Assembly: GCF_000003605.2 (NCBI RefSeq)
Contig: NW_003130854.1
Coordinates: forward strand, 753,699-778,328
Source: Saccoglossus kowalevskii
Lineage: Eukaryota > Hemichordata > Enteropneusta > Harrimaniidae
Length of the DNA stretch: 24,630 bases
Reading direction: 5' to 3'
This document shows, piece after piece, positions 8,471 to 19,649 of the stretch. The position numbers were made by a program, and so were the translations under genes. Under the pieces are notes generated by a model. It ran no database searches. It was given only the letters and a program-made list of their open reading frames with translations, and had not been told where the DNA came from. Each line of letters begins with the position of its first letter. Position 1 is the first letter of the stretch.

Positions 8471-11400
8471 TGTCATCCACAAATGCATCGTTACTGGTGG
8501 TCGTATTTCTTTGACTTGGTAAACTGGAATTTGTAATTTTCCAGTGTTGCTACCCCAACCTTTGTTATAAGTCCTCGGTTGCCGCTGTTGTCTTATTGAT
8601 TGTTACATGTAGCGTGCAGTACAATTATCAACGCATTTTTCTGGTTATCACTAGGTTCTAGTTTTGAAAATTCTCGTTGTCATTTATGTTCTGTTCTGTC
8701 CGCAGAATACACGTAACACGTGTGTGTAAAGTGTGGTGGTGAAATGCTACCCAGTTTCATTTAGCTGGCAGTCTCTGGGTTCTATGGTTTTCATATTTGT
8801 CATCAAAATCATTGACAGTCCTGCTCTGTCAAGATGTTCTTTCTAGCAGGTAATCTTACCACCTGGTATCACTACCAAGTTCATTTCACAAGATGTTCTT
8901 CTCTTGTAATTGTATTGTTTTCATAAAGTCGTCATTTCGGCTTTGTTCAGATTTTCTTGCCTTCTCAGCATGTGGTAAATCAGTCACAAGCATTCTTTAT
9001 GAAATGTGATGGGTTCCTGCTTTCTATAGCTGACATCAAGGTTATTGTCATTCCTGTTCTGTTATATTCACACATGTGGCAAATTACTACAAAGCTTTAT
9101 TTACAAACTGAAGGTGCTTTTTCAAACAAAGTATGAAATGAAGACTTTTTAGAACCGTCTGAATCAATTTTGATGAATGTGGGACAGGTGCAAATGCAGT
9201 GGTTCAGAGATTCTGTCAAAAAATATTACACTGGTAAAAATATTGGTAAATGCTCGTTCAGTTTTCATTCAAAACCATGAATTTTTGTTTCACAATCAGT
9301 TCAAAGGTGACCGTCTTGTACCATCTTGCTTTTAGCAATACTGATACATCTCTGAAACTTGTACACTCGATTTGTCACCTGTTGGTATCGATACATTTTA
9401 ATGTTAATTTTGTGATTAAGAATGGCCATCTGGCAGCCATGTTTTTTTATTAAACGTGATATGTTGACCGTTGTTATGCTATAATTTAGCGTATACATGC
9501 ACGCACATTTTTGTTGTTTATCAGATCTACTGATAGTCCACTGCCAGTATCCTTGCTTTTTGGCATCGCCATTATTTCAGATATACAGCTACCATTTTTA
9601 TCAATATCACTTCATTATGTAGTAATGTCTTTCAAAGGGTGTAACGTGTTTTTTTTAATTGTAGATCAAATAAATAAAATTAAGGGTATCAATATACTAT
9701 GAATTGACACGTGTTGTATAATCTTAAAGCAGCACCAGTATATTCTTGGGTCAATTTGTAAATACCATTGCCGAAATGTGGTCACAAAACGCTGAGCATA
9801 TATGCTATGTACTGGTATTGTACTTAAACCACTCCAGTGAACTAATGGCTGCGAAAAAAAATTTCGCCACCATTTGGGGCCAAGTCCTCCCCAGCAACCT
9901 ATAACTAAAGATTCTATGGTAAATAATAGTTCTCATCACACGTTAAGACAGTTCCCATCCTCCTGTTTTCACATTCTATTTCATGTAGCATTAATAAACT
10001 TTGTGTAGGCTCACTTTGCCCATGCATTTTTTTAAAACAATATTGTAAGATTATGTCATCTTTATGTAGATCTAATCAGTCTCCAATAAGTAGCATAAAT
10101 TTGATCTTGTTCGTTGGCATGAACAACTTTCGTAATATTCGTGATTTCTGTTAGATTGCCATAACTGCAGGAAAGTCTTCATAAATTGATGTTTTTTCCA
10201 GAACCAGTTTTTGAATATTTTAACAAAAAATGACAATATTTGCCATCTTAATCACCAGCTGGCAGCTCATTTACATGTACAATCAAGGGTTTCCGCTTTA
10301 TAATTTGTATACATCCATTTTCCTCAGTTCACTCTCCCATGTTCTGAGTTGTTTTCAACATACACAGCTGGTAATGGTTCAAACAAAATGTGGTTTGTTG
10401 TACTTGGATAATATGACTGATAAGAAAAGGCTGGTAATGCAGAATTTTCCAAGATTATTGTATTTCACATTCTAAACTTGGCGAGACAGCTCTCTATTTA
10501 TTAGTTGTTGTCATGGATTGTTTGCATGCCAATAACTACCATTTCAACATATAACTAGTTTGTTGACTACAGTGATGTCAGATCCACTTTTTGAAGCTCA
10601 GTTTGGTCGTGTCTGAAGTTTTTTTGGGTATATCATTTTATAGTTGTCTTGTATGTGGTAGAGGCTAGTTACGCCGTCCGCACAAGTAACATGATTATTA
10701 TCAAACACATTCCCATTGTCTGAAAGGATCTTGCATTTAAAACTTTTCTATCAAGAATACATTCTTGGTCACACTACATGATATGACTAACATCAATTAT
10801 TCAAATCACAGTATTTGGCTTATGTTTGAAATTCTCTTTGAAGGGGTCTCTGGCTGAAAAGTTCTCCATACTGTCAATACTAAATGCTTGTAAAGATATA
10901 CTGTTTACAACAGTGCATCACTTTTGATACTTTTCCTAAACTATCCAACAAATGAATGTCTTTGAGGAGGTTACATTTCTTAGTCTCGTCCCCTTGCTAA
11001 CTGAGTATTCCGTGAACAGCAGAATTTTGTATGCGTTTAAACAGTGTAAATGTTACTTCATATTATTAATGGTATGAATATTCACGGGGTCATAATGTCC
11101 GCCGACATTGTGGAACATTACTTGTTCATGAGAGTACAGATGAGGTGTACTTGCTTATTGATGTCAAGATAATCAACACCATTGCATTATCTATATATGC
11201 GGCAATAATGTACACGCATAGATGTGCAATTGTCGAGGTTAGACCCCAGAACAATATTCAAACTGAATTCTGCAGTTGTAACTGCATCTATTTACTTGAG
11301 AAGATTGAACTATATCATAACTATGCAGTATGTTTTTCGACCCACGCATATCAACAACATTGCAACATGATTATACTAGGTATACTACTGTATGAGCAAC

Positions 11401-11539
11401 CATGTCACAATTATTGAATCAATCGCAGGGATTTATGAATTTCCTCCAAGTACTTGAGGCTTTTATCACTAAGCGTTCTAATATGTTCAAAGCATGTACT
11501 CTCATCTTCAAGGATTATACCAATTGTGGAAGGAGCATT
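8471..11539. other. Three-kilobase stretch without recognisable genes
   Basis: All frames are short and lack motifs, good starts or splice structure. I looked on the minus strand for the missing polymerase motifs B and C, and for RNA genes, and found none. The sequence may be intron, untranslated or simply intergenic. Confidence 0.4.
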
Positions 11540-14169
11540 ATATATACGATATCCTTCCTCCACAACTTTCTTCATCTCATACGTAACCCAAGTTCCCGTG
11601 ATTGATCGTTCACTATCTGTACGACTACAGATTGGCACATGACAAGCTTCTTCGCAACAAATTCTACATAGTATAAACATCAACTTTCCTTGGCATCTGT
11701 ACCATGGTACTGAGGTATATCAGAGTATAATTCTAGGATGATCAATCGGGTAGGGGCAGTATTTTTTGACCCTCGGGTGAAGACTCTTAATATCTCTATA
11801 CAATATCTCTTTTCTTCAAAATCGCACTCGTATATAGTATTGTAAAGGCATTACACCTTCCAGCAAAGAAAGCATCCCTAGGGGATATGGGGTCCTGGAT
11901 ATCTAATTTTTCAATATAGGACCGCATATCGTTGTCCCGCATCAACAAAATTTGTATATTTGCAAGCCCAGATTTCGATATATTTATAACCTAAAGAAAT
12001 TAAATAGTTTTTCTTTTTCAGATGTTTTGCGTACAACTCCCCATTGCTATATCACGAAGAGGGTGTTTCACATTGGAACCATAACACTGGGGATGCCCGT
12101 GGTAGATCCATCCGTTCATTTCATTCAGTTTTTAACTCTGGGTGAAAACTATCTGTGTAATGAAGGCATATTTTTACTTCACCACTCACACTGCCCATGA
12201 TAGAATATTTGACTTTAGGTCTGCAGCCTTGTGATCGTATTACCGGTATAGTGTATGGTGTAAAATCTACGGAAGAGGTTACGAGCACTGGCGATAGTGA
12301 TACAACTATCGAAAGGATCTTCACCCTCATCCAAATCGCTGGTTTTTGAAACATCGATAAACAATTTCCGAAAACGTCGCTTTTACAATACGAAATTGTT
12401 TCATGTTTGAAATAAAAAACTTTATCAAAATTAATTTGTTCGGAATGCCAGGATAAAAATTCTTCGCGCGATTTACTGTTACTTCCATCAGTATCGTGGA
12501 ACTCTTTATGGGGTGTAGGGACTTCATATTCAAAATGTTCTGGCTTATTAGTTTTTTAAGCTCATTGGTAGGAAATTCAAATTGTCCAAAATCGTGTTCG
12601 TGTGTATTCTACTTTCATAGTCAGAATTTTCGTTCCGTTAACAATTACTGTGGGCAGGATAGTATTCCTATGTAAATATTGCATTAATAAAATGTGAACC
12701 ATACGCTCTGCAGTTGTGCGCGAACACCGTAGCATATATTTTCAGACGAAAAAAAAAACAATTACAAAACTTATTGCTAGTGTCGGGGATATCAGATATC
12801 ATAAATAAAATCATTACCGAATTCTTCATCGATACAAAACTCGCACAATTTATGGGCGACGCATAAATTTGGTATATGCATCATGTTTTGATCGGTATAG
12901 GTTTCAAAATCGAGAAAAATATATTCAGGTGTTTTACTTTTCAAATTCTCACCCTCTTCCGCAGTATCATTCAATTCGTTAGGTTTGTGAAGATCACGTA
13001 TATAACATCGTCACTGCAGTCACCCCTCTTTTTCGTTTTTTTACGGGGAACCGTTCTCATGTAACAACGATGACTTGGTGTGACGACGATTCGACATACA
13101 GAACGTCTCCCCACAGATATGATCGCGGGCTTCGCGTTAATAGTAAATTGATATTCCGCACATTTCGTACAAACGCTAATGCCTTTGTAACTTTCTTTTA
13201 TGGTTTGTAAAATATACCTTAGACCCAAACTGACGATTACAATCAGGACATGGTATTGGCTCCTGTTTCTCACATATTTTGTAAGGGAGGAGTAACAATA
13301 GAAACACGTTTTGTGATCTGACGCATTGCTATAACCAATATTACATGTATGACAAAATAATTCACATTATAAAAATCTGTCATAGATACAGTGGTAATGA
13401 TCATCTACGTGATATAAATACTTTGTTGGCAAGACATGCCAGAATAAATAAGCGAGTTTTTAGCTGAAATTATATTCATAGTTTTCGATCTTGGCTTTGA
13501 CTGTTACGATTGCCCTGGCTATACAGAGGTCATTGTTTTTGATTTGAATAATTGATTTTGATTTTTCGAGAAAAGTTTCTAAACTAGTGAACCGACGTGC
13601 TGAGTTTTTGGAACCACGTCCACCTAATAGTAAGTGTGCAACGATAATATTAACCTGCAGAGCCTCGTCTATACGAACTTCTTCGAAACTCTGCAATACT
13701 CTTTGAATTTCGCTATAAATTCTATCAACTGTCATATTCCTATCAGGCGTAAACTTTATCGGTACGGGATACGAGAGCCTTGGATTTGAGAAAATAACGC
13801 GCACCACATCTGTACCAGTGACACGGGTTAACATACTTTCCAGGGCTCGATTTATGATTAATAATACATCATCAATATCCTTGGTTTCCATTTCCCGAAA
13901 CGAAATAGTGTAATCCATATCTTGTACACTGAATTTTGTAATAATTTCTACTCAAAACCTGTTCAGGTGGGATATCATTTATCCTGTTTTTTAGGTGTTT
14001 CACTGACATTACGAGACTTTGTTTAATCTACTCGTCGTAAACGCGCTAGTTCAGACTTGTCACCTACCCCAGGATCCTACTGACCACCATATGTTACATA
14101 GACTCACCGCTAGATTCCGGAATTTTCTCAGATTGATGGTTCATTGCTGCGTAGTAATAGATCAGTCAT
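11540..14169 (-). pseudogene. Family-B DNA polymerase of Polinton/adintovirus-like type, decayed (copy A)
   Basis: This is a replicative DNA polymerase of a self-synthesising element, read from 14169 downward. The N-terminal region at 13460-13918 contains VNIIVAHLLLGGRGSKNS and the IKNNDLCIARAIVT segment. A cysteine/histidine-rich section follows at 12971-13370, including CPDCNRQFGSKVYFTNHKR and SHRCYM. Exonuclease motifs come next: Exo I YIFLDFET with HIPNLCVAHKLCEFC (about 12840-12920), Exo II AHNCRAYGSHFI (about 12700), LDNLNFLPMSL, and Exo III YCKSDV (12373-12390). Then come CITIASARNLFRR (about 12280-12315), GYKYIEIWACKY (about 11970), DPISPRDAFFAGRCNAF (about 11870) and polymerase motif A as DIKSLHP (about 11776-11794; Tyr replaced by His). 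The last recognisable part is ITGTWVTYEMKKVVEEGYRI. Motifs B and C are missing. Frameshifts and stops are frequent. It is inactive. Confidence 0.85.
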
Positions 14170-15925
14170 TCGTACAATGAGCCAGTATGATGGGAATAAT
14201 TTACCATAGCCTGGACGAGAGTTAGTTCGTCAATATTCTCAGCCGATCTGATCATATTAACGTAGAACTGGAGACTAACACGGTGTGAGATGAGGTCAAA
14301 TCCCACCCTTTATTGGGAAAAATATTTATTAAAATAACGTAACAAATTACACAATTCTGGAAAACCTTCACTGGGCAGGAGCTTCCGCTTCACTACGTGA
14401 CGTGAGTTTGAACCATATTTTCTATTGCACCCTTCCTTCATTTTTATTCTGTGTATATGTTGATTAGTCGGTTTAAAATTCGCGATCTCAACGGCAGGGG
14501 GTTAATCAAAAGTTTCCGGTGATTTATTTTCGTCATCTGATCCAGATATTTCACTTGACGTATAATCAACCTTCATGGCTGAAGCATACAAGGCTTTGTC
14601 ACCATCCGTGACAGATCTTTGCTCTGTATTGTTTAATTTCCAGTGCTAACCTGATCTAAGCCCATCCCTGAGCATGCCATCATATTGACACAAGCACAAA
14701 TTAACGCCTCCATAATTTGATAATATGTGCAAGGAACAACTCATATCCACGAACTCGAACATAATGTGACTTTTGATTGGTGGATATTGCTATCCCGTGA
14801 ATCAACGGCGAATCGCGGTTCTCCTGTTCTCACACTTGATGAAATTTGATGTCCAACATTAAAGCTTCCAACAACTATGAAACTGTATCAGACAGTCTGT
14901 GTTTCGCACGCATCTCTAATAGTAACAAAATTACATACGTGAGAGAGATGCAAGTCTTTTTTATTTTTGCGAGAGCTCTCCCCTTTGATATTCAAGAACT
15001 GATATTAGTTTACTAACACATAGGTGACATTAGATACATTACCAGAGCATAGTACAGCTGACTACTTTTGTCAACAGTGTAAGCATTCGGAATGTCATCA
15101 GGATCATCTTAGGTTTTTACATTTATTGCATCAGCATTAATACATACATTCACGAGGGCTTGAGCTGGCATTGGTTCACTTGGCACCGATTTCTCTATTT
15201 GTGAAGATGTTGAATTGTCCAATTTAAACACAAACAAAAAAATATCCAGTGTCTCGAAGTAACAAACTATGGTCCACTTTGTCCCTACAAATCACAATGC
15301 ATCAGCACTGGGGGTATTTTAAGAGAGGTCATTAATGTGATGAAATCTATCATTCAGACGGTCACTGAATATTGACCATCCTATATACCTGCAACCATTG
15401 AATTAGTTGTTTGTCGCAGTGATAGATGGATCGCAATGATCGAATGATTGTTGCATCCATCACTGTAATGGTCAGGGAATACAATGTTTCCTACAAGGAT
15501 TCTGTTCATAGAAGTTGTAGGTATGACTGCTAACAGACAACTCCGGATTATAACATGACATGCCACTAACTAATCATATGACAAATCAATTACATGTTCA
15601 TCTTTTTGGATAAGTATTTTTGCTGCACTGTATGCAGGTCTCAGTTCCTCATGATGTGGTACAAAATTCATTTTTCTCAAACCTTTTTTACATACATCTT
15701 TCTAAGAATATCTGCGAAACACGCTTTAATGGTTCCTTTTGGGTGAAAGAATATATTCGCGCAGCGATTCTCATACATCATTTCTCGCATGTTTATCCTC
15801 AAAAATACTACCAGAATTGATCAGTCTTCTTTTATTTGCTTCATGAACTAGCCCAAATAATTCTCCTCTGAATTAGAAATTGTTTCATTCAATGCCTGAA
15901 AAAACATTTCTTTCATAAAAAATTA
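13489..15925 (-). repeat. Tandem element copy A (polymerase N-terminus plus upstream flank)
   Basis: This block is a near-copy of 18281-22500 in the same orientation. Matching landmarks include the polymerase N-terminus, GAGAGTTAGTTCGTCAATAT (about 14218), the GTTTCCGGTGATTTATTTTC stretch (about 14512), the CAAATTAACGCCTCCAT stretch (about 14698) and a long match from about 15000 to 15925. Homology starts abruptly at the CTTGGCTTT stretch near 13491 and ends after an A-run at 15925. Copy A lacks several blocks present in copy B. The 1.75 kb upstream of the polymerase start (14170-15925) holds only short broken frames. Confidence 0.8.
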
Positions 15926-17092
15926 TTACCACTCGGCTGGACCAGGGGAGATATGCGGGTGGGGTCGATCAGGATCACGGCGCCTGCGAACACATCAGCT
16001 TAGAAGCGACCATAAGTGGCTGCTCTAGGATCGTAGGTGGGGAATATACATAGTGTCACCTGGACTGATAATATTCTGCATCACCCCAATGGCGTGGCTC
16101 AGAGTCATTTCGCAATGTGGACTCGGAGGGACCGCCCGAGGTACCCACTGTATCTGACGCGATACCCGCAATTGAGCTCCGACTTGAAGGTAAATTAATC
16201 AGTCTGGTACCGTGCGGTGAACCCTGGCTGGTTGAAAGTGGGGGGGGGGGTATAATGCATGTCCTGACCCTACCGCCCTGCCCCGAAAATGGAGCCTTAG
16301 CTACCAGCGTCACCGTTGGTGTTACGTGTCTGAAGTCCCCGAGGAGACCCGTTGACACTAGCCGAATCAGCACAGGGGTTCCCCAGAAGACTTATTTAGA
16401 ATGCGAACATTGCTTTCTGTGTTTCTTCCTACTTGCTGACAGAGTGGCCGCAGTGTTGACAGCTCGCTCCGCCTGCAGGTGGTCCCTGCCTGCCAGGGAC
16501 GCCATTTGCCCCGAAAGTCCTTCGACCAATGCCCTCATTTCAGTGGCAAAACCGGCGCCGTGCAAGGATGGATCCACAACGGGACCCAGCGCGGGCCCCA
16601 TAGGAAGGAGGACCTCCAGGAGCACAGCCTCGCTGTTGCTGGTAAAGTTGGGTAACCCACTGCCTGAAAAAACAGACTGCAGATGCCTCTGATCAGCAGA
16701 GGGAGACGGAAATCCATCGGCACCTCCACTATCGGGCCCTTTGCTTGGTATCCCGGTACGAGATCTGGTAGCCAAGCGCGAGGACTTTTCACTCATACCA
16801 ACGCACAACTCACTCATACCCATCCGGGTAGCACTTGCCGCGCAACCTTGTTGCGAGCGACGCGGTCAGTCTCAGCAATTTGTACATACTGCTGGAAAGA
16901 ATCCCAGGCTTCAGAACCCAAGTGATTGCAGATATTCTCTGGGCAGACACCCGAACCCTGTATGCACGTGATACAACAGTAACATTTAGCATGCCGGTTC
17001 CATTCCTGCAAGTTCTGTGTACACTGATTGCAGATCCGCCTCAAAAATCGAAGGGATAATACCGGCGGCGAGCTTCTGGCGTTGCAAGCAAT
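15926..17092 (-). pseudogene. Retrotransposon gag-like fragment, possibly DIRS/Ngaro type
   Basis: A markedly GC-rich island in AT-rich surroundings, with one long minus-strand reading path. Its 5' part (17044-16814, open back to 17092) has a Cys/His-rich module: paired cysteines in ICNQC, then NRHAKCYCC, ITC and GVCP. This is followed by AWDSFQQYVQIAETDRVARN. After a one-base frameshift near 16815-16845 the path continues to a TAA at 16392-16394 and on to 16056. The later part is rich in Ser/Pro/Gly and contains SRTGIPSKGPDSGG. A Cys-rich N-terminus followed by a long low-complexity region is like ORF1 of tyrosine-recombinase retrotransposons. No reverse transcriptase or recombinase sequence is in the window, so the class is uncertain. 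A G11 run (16240-16250) encodes prolines. The fragment is truncated at 15926. Confidence 0.45.
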
Positions 17093-17380
17093 TTAAATTG
17101 CTTATATGAATAAATGCATTACATAGAGGGAAAAAAAAACATTAACCCTAAATTAACCCATCAATTCAAAAACGTCTAAGTTATTTAATTAGAAGATCTC
17201 AATAAGAAAATCTGTTACACATAGAAAACACTGTACATGTTCATTGGAAAATTTAAAAAGACACCAGGCAGGCATTTCTTCTAAAACTGTTTTCACTTAT
17301 CCCATATTAAATGTTTTATTTCTAAAGAGCTGTAAAAAATAATCATTGCTCACCTTTTTGTCATTCAGGAGGTGTCCCAG
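17093..17380. other. Spacer, no gene seen
   Basis: AT-rich, with an A-run at 17130-17140. A good minus-strand donor (AAAAAG|GTGAGC) lies at about 17352, just past the stop of the 17381-17733 candidate. Confidence 0.3.
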
Positions 17381-17733
17381 TTAAAAGGCACACAGTTTTC
17401 GCCATGAGATGGTGGACTGTGGTGGCTCCTCTGACAGTGATGCATCATTCATCTCATACAAGATTTGTCTTGAAAGACTCACTTTTTCTTCGAAAGTGAT
17501 ATCTTTTCTCAAATTGTTATTAACCTGATTTCCTGAAAGTTACTGAATATTCCGGATTGCTTAATGATAATCGGGTACGTACCTGGATCAAAATTCGAGA
17601 CAGATCTATGTGAGAAACTAAAAAACTGGGTAACTTTCATATATTCAATTCCAACCTCAGATAATAAAGACATTTCATTTAAAGCGGATAAACTACTTTG
17701 CATTTTCAGACCGATTAATATTGTCCTTTCCAT
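17381..17733 (-). CDS. Unrecognised two-exon candidate (100 aa)
   Basis: ATG at 17733-17731 has an A at -3 and an in-frame stop just upstream. Exon 1 (17733-17583) ends at CCAG|GTACGT. Exon 2 (17532-17381) starts after TAACTTTCAG and ends in TAA. The junction is phase 1 on both sides and gives a 100-residue protein with segments such as KDITFEEKVSLSRQILYEMN and DASLSEEPPQS. Unspliced, the first frame ends in an unconvincing tail. The intron would be 50 bases. It lies 140 bases downstream of the OB-fold fragment on the same strand and could belong to the same element. I recognise no domain. Confidence 0.35.
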
Positions 17734-17872
17734 GTTTTATTCGGTCTTCGGTGCGATTCAGGAGAGACAATAAATAGCGATCGCAGTCTCTTTCTGCTCT
17801 TTGCTAACCTAAAAGATTCTGGTGCGTGTCGTTTTGATCCTGATGTCTGCTTTCACAACTGGTTTTATATTG

Positions 17873-18201
17873 TTAGTTTTGGTTCGCATTCTGCAGTTTG
17901 TGCAAAAGTATTTGCATGTCACCTTGGCATAGTAGACAGAACCTATTATAATGGTGGATGCATCTAAGTCGAATGTGTTGCTCAATTAGTCTGTGGTGTT
18001 TTCGTGACATGTATGAACGAACAATGATTTCATTAAACTTGTATGTATTGTTTAATATCGCGGGAATCTTATCACCCCATACTGCAATTTTAATTTGTGC
18101 AGTTTCATCAGCTATTGCGAATTCTTGCTTTGTCATCATTTGTCCAGAGGACAGAATTTAGTCTTGCACATCTCCTATACCAAGTACTTTAGCATCGTTA
18201 A
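17873..18201 (-). pseudogene. OB-fold (RPA-like single-stranded DNA-binding) fragment
   Basis: The frame contains IADETAQIKIAVWGDKI followed by YKFNEIIVRSY. This is the strand pattern of a replication protein A-type OB fold that binds single-stranded DNA. Upstream, AKVLGIGDVQ joins in the same frame after TTCTCAATACAG, a good splice acceptor (exon start 18201). One TAA interrupts the frame between AKVLGIGDVQD and ILSSGQ. The C-terminal part contains CIHHYNRFCLLCQGD, perhaps part of a metal-binding site. It lies about 90 bases downstream of the copy B polymerase fragment and on the same strand. RPA-like OB folds are also carried by Helitrons and by host genes, so ownership is uncertain. Confidence 0.5.
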
Positions 18202-18292
18202 CTGTATTGAGAAATATAAATAAATTATTGGTAACAGGCATTGTCAAATATACTTTGTAGAGCTTATACAAAATGTCTTGTGAATCTTGGCT

Positions 18293-18945
18293 TTAACTGT
18301 CACAGAGAAGGTCATTGTTTTTGATTCGAATAATTGATTTTGATTTTTCGAGAAACCTTTTTAAACGAGTGAACCGACGTGCTGATTTTTTTGGAAACAC
18401 TACTAAATGTGCGACGATAATATTAACCCGTAAAGCCTCGTCTATACGAAATTCTTCGAAACTCTGCAATACTATTTCGCTATAAATTCTATCAACGGTC
18501 ATATTCCAAACGGGCGTAAACTGTATCGATACCAGATAAGAGAGCCTTGGATTTGAGAGAATAACGCGCACCACATCTGTACCAGTGACACGGGTTAACA
18601 TACTTTCCAGGGCTCGATTTATGATTAATAATACATCATCAATAACCATGATTTCCATTTCCCGAAACGAAATAGTGTAATTCATACCTTGTACACTAAA
18701 TTTTCTAATATTTCTACTATAAAACTGTTTAGTCGGGATATCTTATATCCTGTTATTTTAGGTGTTTCGCTGACATAATTACGAGATTTTGAACGAGTGC
18801 GTTTCCGACGAGTAGATAGTACAGACCCACCACTCGTACCTTCTCCAGGATCATACTGACCACCATTATATTCAAAAGACTCGCAGCTAGAATTCGTAAT
18901 TTTCCCAGATATCGATGGTTCGTTAGGTAGTACTAGTTTAGTCAT
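18293..18945 (-). pseudogene. Polymerase N-terminal fragment (copy B)
   Basis: Copy B of the polymerase start. ATG 18945 opens a leader with a basic patch (RRKRTRSKSRN), possibly for nuclear import. After a one-base frame change the conserved N-terminal region follows (18685-18293), including the RALESMLTRVTGTDVVRV segment and IRIKNNDL. It stops where copy A still reads CIARAIVT, because about 15 bases are deleted there. Nothing after this point of the polymerase is present in copy B. Copy A has the equivalent ATG at 14169, but its leader stops after 13 codons. Confidence 0.75.
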
Positions 18946-19012
18946 TCGTACGATGCAGACTGTGTAGTTGTTCTTTATTCTTCACCGGTATGATGGTAAT
19001 CATTTACCAAAG

Positions 19013-19520
19013 TGTCATGAGGGTAATCTCGTCTTGTCTATATCTCGTCTGCTTGAGGTACTGGACCGGGAAATTCACTTAAGCTTTACAGTCATACAGA
19101 CGCACACAACAAAATACGTTTCAAAGCTAGTCTTTAGCAACACTGAGAACGCCTCAAGGCAAACTGCTCGCCTGGTGGAGTTCTCTCTGTGACCAAGGAA
19201 CATTTATTACATATCAAAACTCAACCAATTACAAAGAAGTTTGAAGACATAAGGCGTAACCTTCGCACATTCAACTTGCACATAGCCAATCACACTAAGT
19301 ACTGGACATATCTTTTGATTAATCGTCCGCTATATATTAATAACTGCAAATACCAAACTGTCAGAAATAACAGTCCGAATGGCGACGGTTATATCGTAAT
19401 TAGTTCCAAATCACTGAGTCAAGGACCTCGCATGAGCCCAAATGATGAGATATAACAGCCATTCACTAGTAACCAGCTAACCAAGTCGGTCAACAGATAC
19501 GCGAAAACTAATTCATGACA
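19013..19520. mobile_element. Copy-B-specific 508-base insertion with 8-base inverted ends
   Basis: The block begins TGTCATGA (19013-19020) and ends TCATGACA (19513-19520), a perfect 8-base inverted pair. Copy A runs straight across the site (TTTACC then ATAGCCTGGA near 14202). The presence/absence contrast and the inverted ends fit a small non-autonomous DNA transposon. I see no convincing target-site duplication. An 88-codon frame inside has no recognisable motif. Confidence 0.45.
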
Positions 19521-19649
19521 ATAGCCTGGATGAGAGTTAGTTCGTCAATATTTTCAGGCGATCTGATCATATTAACGGAGAACTGGAGACTAACACGGTG
19601 TGAGATGAAAATGAAGTCAAATCCAACTAGACCCATCCTTTCTTGGGTA

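Noticed and set aside
9250..9498. Overlapping frames on both strands
   Set aside because: Short, AT-rich and antisense to each other. No motif or splice site supports either.
10230..10475. 81-codon plus-strand frame
   Set aside because: Hydrophobic, AT-driven composition, no start context or homology signal, and isolated in a gene-free stretch.
12121..12533. Two apparent separate minus-strand frames of 77 and 68 codons
   Set aside because: They are out-of-frame readings of the decayed polymerase. The neighbouring frames carry its Exo III and IASARNLF segments.
16117..16692. 191-codon plus-strand frame in the GC-rich island
   Set aside because: It is a shadow of the minus-strand gag-like path. 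The minus strand has the ordered cysteines and consistent continuation, and the plus strand has neither.
16814..16992. Several overlapping 60-80-codon frames on both strands
   Set aside because: GC-rich sequence has few stops in any frame. Only the minus-strand frame with the Cys/His pattern carries a signal.
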